A stretch of DNA of 64,000 bases from NCBI RefSeq assembly GCF_009295825.1, contig NZ_WHKF01000001.1, positions 895,088 to 959,087 of the forward strand, in the 5' to 3' direction. The notes under the pieces are model-generated. The model saw only the letters and a list, made by a program, of their open reading frames with translations, was not told where the DNA came from and ran no database searches. The stretch is from Marinifilum sp. N1E240 (GTDB taxonomy: Bacteria; Bacteroidota; Bacteroidia; Bacteroidales; Marinifilaceae). Below are positions 54,640-62,527 of the stretch, piece after piece (the stretch's first letter is position 1; each line of letters opens with the position of its first letter). The translations under genes and the position numbers were made by a program.

Positions 54640-57600
54640 ATGCTAAAATTCAGTTTAAGAATAGGTGCTTTATGTATCGTTCTTATGAGCATTTTAGGGA
54701 ATGCTCAAGCGCAAAAGGATGTTCGTTTAATGCGATATCCCGATGTAAATGGAAACCTTATTGCCTTTGTTTATGCCGGAGATATCTGGTCGGTAGATGC
54801 AAATGGAGGTGATGCTACAAGATTAACTTCTCATATGGGAATGGAATTGTTCCCAAAAATCTCACCAGATGGCAAGTGGATTGCATTCTCTGGTGAATAC
54901 TCAGGAAGTCGTCAGGTTTTTGTAATGCCATCAACAGGTGGTACTCCAAAGCAATTGACCTATTACAATTCAGTTGGTATGATGCCTCCAAGAGGTGGAT
55001 TCGATAATGCCGTTTTGGATTGGACTCCGGATAGCAAATCAATATTGGTTCGTATGAATCGTACAGCTTTTGGAGAGAGAAACGGTACTTACTACAAAGT
55101 AAATATTGATGGAGGAATGGAACAAGCATTGCAAATTCCTGAAGGTGGATTTGGTGTGTTTTCTCCGGATGCCAAGAAAATGTGCTTTGCTCCAATTAGT
55201 CGTGAATTCCGTACTTGGAAAAGATATAAAGGTGGTAGAGCTGCTGATTTGTGGATTTACGATTTAGAGAATGATCAATCGGAAAGAATTACAAAATTTG
55301 TAGGTTCAGATCAAATACCATCATGGTATAAGAATGCCATTTATTTTGCATCTGATCGTGATTTGAAATTGAATATATACAAATACGATGTAGACAGTAA
55401 AGAAATTACTCAGGTAACCCATCACAAAACATTTGACGTAATGTGGCCATCGGGAGAGAATGGACAGTTGGTTTATGAAAATGGTGGTCAGTTATTCAAG
55501 TTAAATTTGGAAACAGGAAAAGAGGAAAGAGTTATTGTAAACATCCACTTCGATAATCCAAACATACTTCCTTATTACAAAAATGTAAAAGATTTTATAG
55601 ATGGTTGGGCAGTTTCTCCATCAGGGAAACGTGCCTTATTTGATGCTCGTGGTGATATATTCTCGGTTCCGGCTAAGAATGGTCCTAGCATAAATCTTAC
55701 TCAAACACAGGGTGTGAGAGAAACTTCGCCTACTTGGTCTCCAAATGGGAAGTACATTAGCTACTATTCAGATGCTTCAGGGGAGTATGAAATTTATCTG
55801 TTGGAAAACAAAAAAGGAGCAAAAGCAAAACAGGTAACTTCAGGATCTTCTGCATGGATGTACGATGCCAAATGGTCTGCAAATAGCAAATACCTATTGT
55901 TCTTCGATAGAAGTTTAAAACTGAAATATTTGAATGTTGAAAGTGGGGAAGTAAAAGTGGCAGATGTTGCTAAACGTAACGAGATCAACGATTACAATTT
56001 CTCACCAGATTCGGAATGGATTACCTATGTGAAAGATAGTAAAAACGGACAGGGAGCAATTTGGGTACATCAAATTTCTACTGGTAAAAACACTCAGCTA
56101 ACCGATGATACTTTTAGTGATTCGGAGCCTGTATTTTCAACTGATGGAAACTTCCTTTTCTTTACATCGAACAGAGACTTTAACTTGAGCTTTTCAAGTT
56201 TCGAGTTCAACTATCTGTACAATAATGCAACTCGTATTTTTGCAATGGCATTAAAGGCTGATGGACCAAAATTATTTCCATTAAAGAACGATGTTGAGGA
56301 GGTAAAAGAGGAAGTGAAAGAAGTTCCTAAATCAAATAAAAAAGGAAAGAAAGAAGCCAAAGAAGAAAAGAAATTAAAAGTAGAGATTGATTTTGATGGC
56401 ATTACCAATCGCATTACTGCGCTTCCATTGTCTTCTGGTAGATATGGAAATTTAAATGCAGTTGAAGGTGGTGTATTGTATACAACCAATGGTAGTCTTC
56501 ATCGTTTCGACCTTAAAAAAGAAAAGGATGAGGTCATTTTGGATCGTGTTTCTTCAGTAGTTTTATCAGGAAATGGAGATAAGATCATGTACCGTGCAGG
56601 ATCAACTTTTGGTATCACTGGATTATCTGCCGGACAAAAGGCAAAAGCAGGTGAGTTGTCATTGGATGGTCTTGAAATGAAGATAGATCCTAAGAAGGAA
56701 TGGGAACAGATTTATACAGATGGATGGCGTATTTTTAGAGATTATTTCTACGTTGCCAACCTTCACGGAGTGGATTGGGCACAAATTAAAGCCAATTACG
56801 CTAAGCTGATGCCTTACGTCAGTCATCGAGCAGATTTGGATTACATCTTGGGCGAAATTATTTCGGAAACCAATACAGGTCATGCCTATGTGAACTATGG
56901 TGATTTTGAGAAAGTAAAAACTGTTGAAACAGGATTGCTAGGCGCAAAATTACAAGCAGACTTAAGCAACAAGAAATATATCATCTCTAAGGTTTATGGG
57001 GGAGAGAACTGGAACAGTTCACGTCGTTCTCCATTAACCGAGCAAGGTGTAAATGTGAAAGAGGGCGATTTCTTATTAAGTATTAATGGCAAAGAATTAA
57101 CTACTGCGGTAAATCCATATTTGTATTTAGAGAATACCGTAGGTAAAACTGTTGAAATTACTGTGAACAGTAAACCATCTTTCGAAGGAGCAAAAACTTA
57201 TACTATCAAACCAATTGCTAGTGAGTTGGAATTGTTGTACCTAAATTGGGTGAATGAACGTCGTGAAATGGTAAGCAAATTGTCTGATGGGAAGATTGGT
57301 TATATCCATGTTCCGAATACTGCATTTGAAGGAAACAGAGAATTACACAGAGGAATGTATGCTTATCACGACAAGGAAGCTTTGATTATTGATGACCGTT
57401 ACAATGGTGGTGGATTTATTCCTGATCATATGGCAGATTTGTTAGATCGTGATGTTTTGTCCTACTGGCACAGAAGAGGATTAGAGCCATCTCAAACTCC
57501 TGGTGTTGCTCATGATGGACCAAAAGCCATGTTAATTAACTCTTACTCTTCATCTGGTGGAGATGCTTTCCCATACTATTTCAGAAAGAAAGGATTGGGA

Positions 57601-57915
57601 ACATTAATCGGTACTCGTACCTGGGGCGGATTAGTTGGAATGTCCGGAAATGCAGGTTTGGTTGATGGTGGATACATTGCCGTTCCTCGATTCGGTATTT
57701 TCGATGAGAATCAGAAATGGATTATCGAAGGAATTGGTGTTTATCCTGATATCGAAGTTTACGATGAACCTCATTTGGTAGCTAAAGGAATCGATCCATC
57801 CGTAAAGAAAGCTGTTGAGATCTTACTGAAAGAACTTGAGCAGAAGAAGGCGAAAAAAGTTTCAGCACCAGCTGATCCGAATCGTTCTGAGTGGATTGAA
57901 GAAGATATCAAGTAA
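54640..57915 (+). CDS. Tricorn-type S41 protease with WD40/PD40 propeller
   Basis: A 1091-aa exported protease; ATG 54640 (MLKFSLRIG) is preferred to the TTG at 54607 because it gives a proper signal peptide ending AQA-Q. PD40 blades (for example LFPKISPDGKWIAFSGEYSG; TSPTWSPNGKYISYYSDASG) form two propeller-like regions up to about 560. A highly charged Lys/Glu stretch (about 555-590) follows, then the tricorn C1 domain, a PDZ domain (about 755-860) and a C-terminal S41 domain. The catalytic Ser is likely Ser972 in SYSSSGGDAF. Tricorn proteins break down peptides; bacterial exported relatives are common in Bacteroidota. Confidence 0.92.
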   Translation: MLKFSLRIGALCIVLMSILGNAQAQKDVRLMRYPDVNGNLIAFVYAGDIWSVDANGGDATRLTSHMGMELFPKISPDGKWIAFSGEYSGSRQVFVMPSTGGTPKQLTYYNSVGMMPPRGGFDNAVLDWTPDSKSILVRMNRTAFGERNGTYYKVNIDGGMEQALQIPEGGFGVFSPDAKKMCFAPISREFRTWKRYKGGRAADLWIYDLENDQSERITKFVGSDQIPSWYKNAIYFASDRDLKLNIYKYDVDSKEITQVTHHKTFDVMWPSGENGQLVYENGGQLFKLNLETGKEERVIVNIHFDNPNILPYYKNVKDFIDGWAVSPSGKRALFDARGDIFSVPAKNGPSINLTQTQGVRETSPTWSPNGKYISYYSDASGEYEIYLLENKKGAKAKQVTSGSSAWMYDAKWSANSKYLLFFDRSLKLKYLNVESGEVKVADVAKRNEINDYNFSPDSEWITYVKDSKNGQGAIWVHQISTGKNTQLTDDTFSDSEPVFSTDGNFLFFTSNRDFNLSFSSFEFNYLYNNATRIFAMALKADGPKLFPLKNDVEEVKEEVKEVPKSNKKGKKEAKEEKKLKVEIDFDGITNRITALPLSSGRYGNLNAVEGGVLYTTNGSLHRFDLKKEKDEVILDRVSSVVLSGNGDKIMYRAGSTFGITGLSAGQKAKAGELSLDGLEMKIDPKKEWEQIYTDGWRIFRDYFYVANLHGVDWAQIKANYAKLMPYVSHRADLDYILGEIISETNTGHAYVNYGDFEKVKTVETGLLGAKLQADLSNKKYIISKVYGGENWNSSRRSPLTEQGVNVKEGDFLLSINGKELTTAVNPYLYLENTVGKTVEITVNSKPSFEGAKTYTIKPIASELELLYLNWVNERREMVSKLSDGKIGYIHVPNTAFEGNRELHRGMYAYHDKEALIIDDRYNGGGFIPDHMADLLDRDVLSYWHRRGLEPSQTPGVAHDGPKAMLINSYSSSGGDAFPYYFRKKGLGTLIGTRTWGGLVGMSGNAGLVDGGYIAVPRFGIFDENQKWIIEGIGVYPDIEVYDEPHLVAKGIDPSVKKAVEILLKELEQKKAKKVSAPADPNRSEWIEEDIK

Positions 57916-57937
57916 GAAATATTACAATAATTTGATT

Positions 57938-57967
57938 AAAGGAGTACCATTTGGTACTCCTTTTTTT
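57938..57967 (+). terminator. Rho-independent terminator
   Basis: AAAGGAGTACCA, loop TT, TGGTACTCCTTT, then a T-run: a 12-bp perfect stem, 22 bases after the protease stop. Confidence 0.92.
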
Positions 57968-58093
57968 ATCGGTAAAAATTCACTTAAAAACATGTGAAAT
58001 TTAGATTACAACTAAAATACAAAAATCAGTTAAGCATAATGAATGATAGGTCAATAATTATTGGTATTTTCATACAAATAAAAAACAATAATT

Positions 58094-58681
58094 ATGATTC
58101 TATCTATTTCGAATTGGTGGAGCGATATGAGTATGGTTGAGCAGGTATTCTGGGGAATAGCCATTCTTTTTTCGTTCTTTTTTGTTATCCAAACCGTACT
58201 AACATTTTTCGGTGGAGATGTAGAAGACATGGATGTTGATGGAGATGCTGATACGGCTATTGATGGTGACGGTGGTATCGATTTTCAATTTCTTAGTCTT
58301 AAAAACCTAATAGCCTTCTTTACTATTTTTGGTTGGACGGGAATTATCTGTCTACACTCAGGATATAGTCCTGGAATCTCCGCATTAATTGCTACTGTTG
58401 CAGGATTAATAATGATGTTTATTATGGCATCAATTATGTATATGATGGGCAAATTAGTTGAAGATGGAAGCTTGAAGATAAAAAATGCTTTAGGCAAGTC
58501 TGGAAGTGTATATCTTCCTATTCCTGCTAAACGCGGAGCAATGGGAAAAGTACAAATTAAAGTTCAAGGGCTACAAACCTTAGATGCAATTACAGATCAT
58601 GAAACTGAAATTCCAACAGGAGCAATTGTTGAAGTTGTAGATATTTTAAATAATCAAATTTTAGTAGTAAAACCCAATTAA
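58094..58681 (+). CDS. NfeD-like membrane partner of flotillin
   Basis: A 195-aa membrane protein with three or four hydrophobic helices (about 15-37, 68-88, 93-120) and a striking acidic loop (GGDVEDMDVDGDADTAIDGDGG, written here by parts: DVEDMDVDGDAD, then DGDGG) between the first two. A C-terminal OB-fold-like domain (about 130-195: GKSGSVYLPI; GAIVEVVDILNNQILVV) is typical of NfeD proteins. Such proteins are encoded beside flotillins and dock on them. The flotillin gene starts 13 bases downstream. Confidence 0.82.
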   Translation: MILSISNWWSDMSMVEQVFWGIAILFSFFFVIQTVLTFFGGDVEDMDVDGDADTAIDGDGGIDFQFLSLKNLIAFFTIFGWTGIICLHSGYSPGISALIATVAGLIMMFIMASIMYMMGKLVEDGSLKIKNALGKSGSVYLPIPAKRGAMGKVQIKVQGLQTLDAITDHETEIPTGAIVEVVDILNNQILVVKPN

Positions 58682-58694
58682 TTAATAAAACACT

Positions 58695-60116
58695 ATGGGA
58701 GAATATTTAGTATTATTGATTGCCTTCGCGGTATTCATTGTTTTTGTGCTATTAGTAACTTTTTTTAGACGTTACAAAAGATGTCCATCCGATCGAATAT
58801 TGGTTGTGTATGGTAAAGTTGGTAAAGGAAGTGGAACAGAATCTCGTTCGGCAAAATGTATTCATGGTGGAGCTGCGTTCATTGTTCCTGTCATTCAAGA
58901 TTATGCTTTTCTGGATTTAACACCAATATCAATTGAAATTAATCTGACGAATGCCTTAAGTAAGCAGAACATTCGTGTGGATGTACCATCTCGATTTACC
59001 GTTGGTGTATCTACAGAGTCAGGTGTAATGACTAATGCTGCAGAACGTTTGTTAGGTTTATCTCAGGAAGATATCAGTAATTTAGCGAAAGATATTATTT
59101 TCGGTCAGTTGCGTTTGGTTGTTGCTACCATGGATATTGAGGAAATCAATAGCAACCGTGATAAATTTTTGGCAGCAGTATCGTCTAATGTCGAAGCTGA
59201 ATTGAATAAGATTGGTTTAAAACTGATCAATGTGAACGTAACCGATATCAATGATGAATCGGGATACATTCAGGCTTTGGGTAAGGAAGCAGCTGCAAAA
59301 GCAATTAATGATGCTAAGAAAAGTGTTGCAGAGAAGAATCGTGATGGTTCTATTGGTGAGGCTAACGCACATCAGGAGCAGCGTGTACAGGTAGCCGCAG
59401 CTGATGCATCGGCAGTAGAGGGGGAAAATAAAGCTAAAGTTACCGTTGCCAATTCTGATGCGAGTAGAAGAGAGAAAGAAGCGGAAGCAGAACGTTTGGC
59501 TGTTGCAGCAGAGAAAGTAACTCAGGCGAGAGCATTAGAGGAAGCTTATGCTGCTGAGCAATTAGCTGAAAAAGCTCGTGCAACTCGTGATAAAGCATCT
59601 CAAACTGCGGATATCGTTGTACCAGCTCAAATTGATAAGGAGAAAATTGAGATTGCTGCAGAGGCGATTGCTGAGCAAACGCGTCGTCATGCAAAAGGTG
59701 AGGCAGATGCGATTTATATGAAAATGGAAGCGGAAGCGAAAGGTATCTATGAGATTTTGAGTAAGCAAGCTGAAGGTTTTGATAAGATTGTGAATGCCGC
59801 TGGTGACGATGCTAAGGATGCTGTAATGTTAATGATTGCAGATAAATTACCAGAATTGGTTTCTACTCAGGTTGAAGCTATCAAGAACATCAAGATTGAT
59901 AAAGTTACTGTTTGGGAGAATGGTGGTGGCAAAGATGGTAAAACATCTACTGCTAACTTCATGCAAGGAATGATGGGATCTATTCCTCCAATGGAAGAAT
60001 TGTTCAAAATGGCTGGAATGGAATTGCCAACTTACCTTGGTAAAAAGGTAGACGAAAACAATGAAACGGTTGATTTCGAAGATGTATCTGATAAGGATAA
60101 GAAAGAGGAAGAATAA
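58695..60116 (+). CDS. Flotillin-like SPFH protein
   Basis: A 473-aa protein with an N-terminal hydrophobic helix (about 4-24) and an SPFH/band-7 domain (about 30-200: RILVVYGKVG; DVPSRFTVGVSTESGVM; VNVTDINDESGYIQALG). A long Ala/Glu-rich coiled coil follows (about 205-370, repeated AEA/AEKAR words). The end (about 430-473) is acidic. It closely follows the B. subtilis YuaG/FloT type. Flotillins form membrane scaffolds thought to organise fluidity and protein complexes. Confidence 0.92.
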   Translation: MGEYLVLLIAFAVFIVFVLLVTFFRRYKRCPSDRILVVYGKVGKGSGTESRSAKCIHGGAAFIVPVIQDYAFLDLTPISIEINLTNALSKQNIRVDVPSRFTVGVSTESGVMTNAAERLLGLSQEDISNLAKDIIFGQLRLVVATMDIEEINSNRDKFLAAVSSNVEAELNKIGLKLINVNVTDINDESGYIQALGKEAAAKAINDAKKSVAEKNRDGSIGEANAHQEQRVQVAAADASAVEGENKAKVTVANSDASRREKEAEAERLAVAAEKVTQARALEEAYAAEQLAEKARATRDKASQTADIVVPAQIDKEKIEIAAEAIAEQTRRHAKGEADAIYMKMEAEAKGIYEILSKQAEGFDKIVNAAGDDAKDAVMLMIADKLPELVSTQVEAIKNIKIDKVTVWENGGGKDGKTSTANFMQGMMGSIPPMEELFKMAGMELPTYLGKKVDENNETVDFEDVSDKDKKEEE

Positions 60117-60141
60117 ACTCTTTCAGTAAATAGAATTGAAT

Positions 60142-60167
60142 AGGAGCACCATTGGTGCTCCTTTTTT
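60142..60167 (+). terminator. Rho-independent terminator
   Basis: AGGAGCACC (60142-60150), loop ATT, GGTGCTCCT (60154-60162), then TTTTT. Confidence 0.9.
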
Positions 60168-60174
60168 GTTATGG

Positions 60175-60259
60175 TTTACCCCCTGCGGGGAATGAATTTT
60201 GATTTTAAAACACCACCCATTACATGGGCGGTTACTGATAGTTCAGTCACTTCGTGACA
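60175..60259 (+). repeat. Palindromic module A (plus orientation)
   Basis: An 85-bp module with three palindromes in order. ACCCCCTGCGGGG comes first. Then comes the CACCCATTACATGGGCGGTTA block. GTCAC TTC GTGAC closes the module. The same order is found in modules B and C beside the transposase gene. Confidence 0.8.
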
Positions 60260-60320
60260 CTTTTAAGAGTTAAAGAGAGAATGTATTATATAAGTGGGTT
60301 TAGATTTGCATGCGAAGTTT

Positions 60321-60408
60321 ATGCCCTGAAAGGGCAAAACCATGAATAACCACCCGTGTAACTGGTGGTATTAATCCATGAGTGATGATATCCCCGAAGG
60401 GGGTAAAC
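60321..60408 (-). repeat. Palindromic module B (minus orientation), abutting the transposase stop
   Basis: Read on the minus strand it begins TTTACCCCCTTCGGGG directly after the stop codon of the transposase gene, continues with CCACCAGTTACACGGGTGG and ends with TGCCCTTTCAGGGCA. It is a diverged copy of modules A and C in the opposite orientation. Confidence 0.8.
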
Positions 60409-60857
60409 TATTTTAAAAAATACTCTTCTAAAATTTCTATTCCCGCTTCTTCTAGTAGCCTTCTGTATTCATCAACGAACGATTCCTTCTTATGGTGTTC
60501 CTGTTGATTCTTAACGTAGTTTATAATTTGATCTTTCTCATGATGAGATTTTGTAAGAGCAGCGTATCCTGAAGCCCAGCCTTTGAAATCAGGAAAATCA
60601 TGATTTTGCTTCAGCCAAATAGATGATGAAGTCTTCAACTCTCTCATAAAATCAGCTAAAGCAATGCTTGGATGGAGATCGGTGAATATATGAATATGAT
60701 CTTCCATTCCATTTATTCGATACAAATGACATTTTTTATTCTTTATAATTCCGTGCATGTAGGCGAATAGATGTTGGAGCTGATCAAGAGGGAGTATTTT
60801 TTCACTGCTCTTAGTCCTAAAAATGACGTGATAGTAAATTTGTCTGTAGCTACTCAT
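60408..60857 (-). CDS. IS200/RAYT-like HUH transposase
   Basis: A 149-aa Y1-type transposase starting at MSSYRQIYYHVIFRT, the usual IS200-family beginning; an upstream in-frame ATG at 60911 adds 18 residues that lie inside a palindromic module. The HUH metal-binding pair is His54 and His56 in MEDHIHIF. The catalytic tyrosine is likely Tyr114 in INYVKNQQEHH. All key residues are present, so it may be active. It is bracketed on both sides by palindromic modules whose C-rich hairpin faces the gene, a layout like REP-associated tyrosine transposases (RAYTs), which process single-stranded hairpins. No second gene (TnpB) is present. Confidence 0.9.
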   Translation of the reverse strand: MSSYRQIYYHVIFRTKSSEKILPLDQLQHLFAYMHGIIKNKKCHLYRINGMEDHIHIFTDLHPSIALADFMRELKTSSSIWLKQNHDFPDFKGWASGYAALTKSHHEKDQIINYVKNQQEHHKKESFVDEYRRLLEEAGIEILEEYFLK

Positions 60858-60868
60858 GGTTTTTTGGG

Positions 60869-60956
60869 TTACCCCCCTTCGGGGAATGGATTCATATTTG
60901 TACTTTCCCATCTATTTCATGAATGGTTATTCATTGTTTTGTCACTTCGCGACATG
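60869..60956 (+). repeat. Palindromic module C (plus orientation), beside the transposase start
   Basis: TTACCCCCCTTCGGGG begins 12 bases outside the transposase start codon. A CCCAT block with ATGGTTATTCAT follows, then GTCACTTCGCGAC. Same order of elements as module A. Confidence 0.8.
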
Positions 60957-60983
60957 CTTTATCATCTAGATGCTTTCGATCCT

Positions 60984-61688
60984 CTAATCTAGTTCATCTA
61001 TTTTTTCCTTCTTCCCATACCTATATTTAAACCCATAATGTCTCATCACTCTTCTTTGGTTCGAAGGAGTACTTTTTCGTAGGGCAAACCGAATTATAGT
61101 AGCAGTTTCTCTAATTAAATTGTCGGCTTCTATGCGAAAGGCACGCAGTTTCTTTTGTTGTTCATCCAATATGCGATCGGCCGGACCAACTTCATGAAAT
61201 TCTTTTTCAGCATGTTCTAAGCACTCTTGCACTTCTTGTGCCGATGGGTTTTGCATTGCGGAATATCCATTTTGTACTGCATGTTTATCTCCGGTAAGGA
61301 TGGTTCTTGCTGCAGCCAGTATTTCAGCTTGTTGACTTAACTTTGGAGTTCGTCCATTAAGATGTAAGCCGTACATGGTAAAAATTTCTTCCGAATGATT
61401 CTTGCGTCTGCTTCTTCGTCGGAGTACTTCGAAAAAATCACGAACAATAAAGTTTAAGTCCGAAAGTGTTTCGTTCTTTTCTCGAGTTTCCTTTAGTAGA
61501 TCAACAGCTGAAGAATTGAGCCTATGGTATAATGTGTGATAAGGAGTCAAAATCAATTCAATATTATGAATGTAGTCAAGATCTAATACTTGATCATCCT
61601 CATTCAGAATTGCTTTGGCTGTTGAAATACACTTCTCTAGTAAATAGATTCTATCTTGATCGGATCGGGGATATACTATTTTAGGCAT
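60984..61688 (-). CDS. Uncharacterised helical protein
   Basis: A 234-aa leaderless, almost entirely helical and charged protein that I do not recognise. It has a basic patch RRRSRRKNHS at about 90-100 and a very basic C-terminal region (about 203-230, with NQRRVMRHYGFKYRYGKKEK), which might bind nucleic acid. It is separated from the transposase by module C. Only 24 bases separate its start from the divergent 97-codon repeat frame, leaving no room for two ordinary promoters. Function unknown. Confidence 0.7.
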   Translation of the reverse strand: MPKIVYPRSDQDRIYLLEKCISTAKAILNEDDQVLDLDYIHNIELILTPYHTLYHRLNSSAVDLLKETREKNETLSDLNFIVRDFFEVLRRRSRRKNHSEEIFTMYGLHLNGRTPKLSQQAEILAAARTILTGDKHAVQNGYSAMQNPSAQEVQECLEHAEKEFHEVGPADRILDEQQKKLRAFRIEADNLIRETATIIRFALRKSTPSNQRRVMRHYGFKYRYGKKEKIDELD

Positions 61689-61712
61689 TTTTATTAATGT
61701 TTTGTCTCGAGT

Positions 61713-62006
61713 ATGTATTTAGATTTTAGTTTCCTATCGATTTTTATTGGGCGCAATGGGTATATTATCAATACTGAGGTGATTGTGTCCGGGCGCAGCA
61801 CATATAATTTAAAGATTATGCCTAGTGTGCTCGGTCACAATGTAAATAAATTTGAAATTACAGGTAATGTGCCTAGGCGCGATGCATGTAAATTAGAAAA
61901 TATACAGACTGTGACTCGTTGCAATATGCACAATTTTGAATTTATACCGAGTGTGCCTTGTGACAATGTGTCTCATTTCAAAATGAAGCATTTTGTGCAC
62001 ATTTGA
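61713..62006 (+). CDS. Possible 97-aa protein of 14-residue repeats
   Basis: A 97-codon frame. After ten residues the rest is six 14-residue units plus VHI. Units start FIGRN, VSGRS, VLGHN, VPRRD, VTRCN and VPCDN, with Phe or Leu at position 9 in four of the six units. The unit length is a multiple of three, so the open frame could be a by-product of a DNA repeat rather than a sign of coding. There is no signal peptide. The divergent neighbour starts only 24 bases away. Coding status uncertain; the alternative is an array of DNA sites. Confidence 0.35.
   Translation: MYLDFSFLSIFIGRNGYIINTEVIVSGRSTYNLKIMPSVLGHNVNKFEITGNVPRRDACKLENIQTVTRCNMHNFEFIPSVPCDNVSHFKMKHFVHI
61743..61994. repeat. Six degenerate 42-bp tandem repeats
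   Basis: Six consecutive units of exactly 42 bp. Units 2-6 begin with GTG, and most carry TGTG, six variable bases, then CRCAAT or a close variant, once per unit. This is an inverted-repeat-like word, clearest in unit 3 (TGTGCTCGGTCACAAT). 42 bp equals four turns of the helix. Sequence identity is low outside these points, so the array is old or under selection only at the spaced words. Confidence 0.75.
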
Positions 62007-62527
62007 ATTGAATTGTAAATTCAACTTGAATCGATTTCTCGTGCAGAAAATCTATTGTGAATTAATAAGTCTTGCAAAATATTGATTTTAGAATGACTGT
62101 TTGTTTATTTAAGCTTGATTTGAATATAACAATAATCCTTACTCAATACAAACAATTAGTAGAAATGTATTGTTAATACAAATTGATTTAATTAGAATAT
62201 CGAAATGTTAACCTTGGCTAGCAAATATTCTTTTGATCTAAATGATTAAGATTAATAGTTTTTAATCTTATTTAGAATTAATTTGTTTAGTGTATTTAAT
62301 TGTGTTTTGCATTTGGGTTGATTTTATTGATTATAGTTGAATCATCTGTGTTTATTGATGATTTGACTTTAATTTTTGATTTAAGAGTGAGTGATAAACA
62401 TAGAGATGGCTACTTGTTAAAAAATGCAAATTGAATTGTTAAATAACTAATTCTTTCGTTAATTTACAAGACGCTTACACTTATGTTGTGTATTTTGTAT
62501 AATCAAATCACTAAAAACAGATTACAA
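62007..62527. other. AT-rich spacer before the M16 gene
   Basis: About 520 bases, extremely AT-rich, without a gene. A TATTTTG at about 62487-62493 is a partial -7 box, too poor to call a promoter. No hairpins of note. Confidence 0.5.

Noticed and set aside
60858-60911. Upstream start for the transposase
   Set aside because: The 18 extra codons lie in palindromic module C, and the IS200 family starts at the MSSYRQIYYH segment.
61713-62006. Treating the 97-codon frame as a secure gene
   Set aside because: A repeat whose period is a multiple of three stays open easily, so an open frame alone is not proof. It is listed with low confidence.
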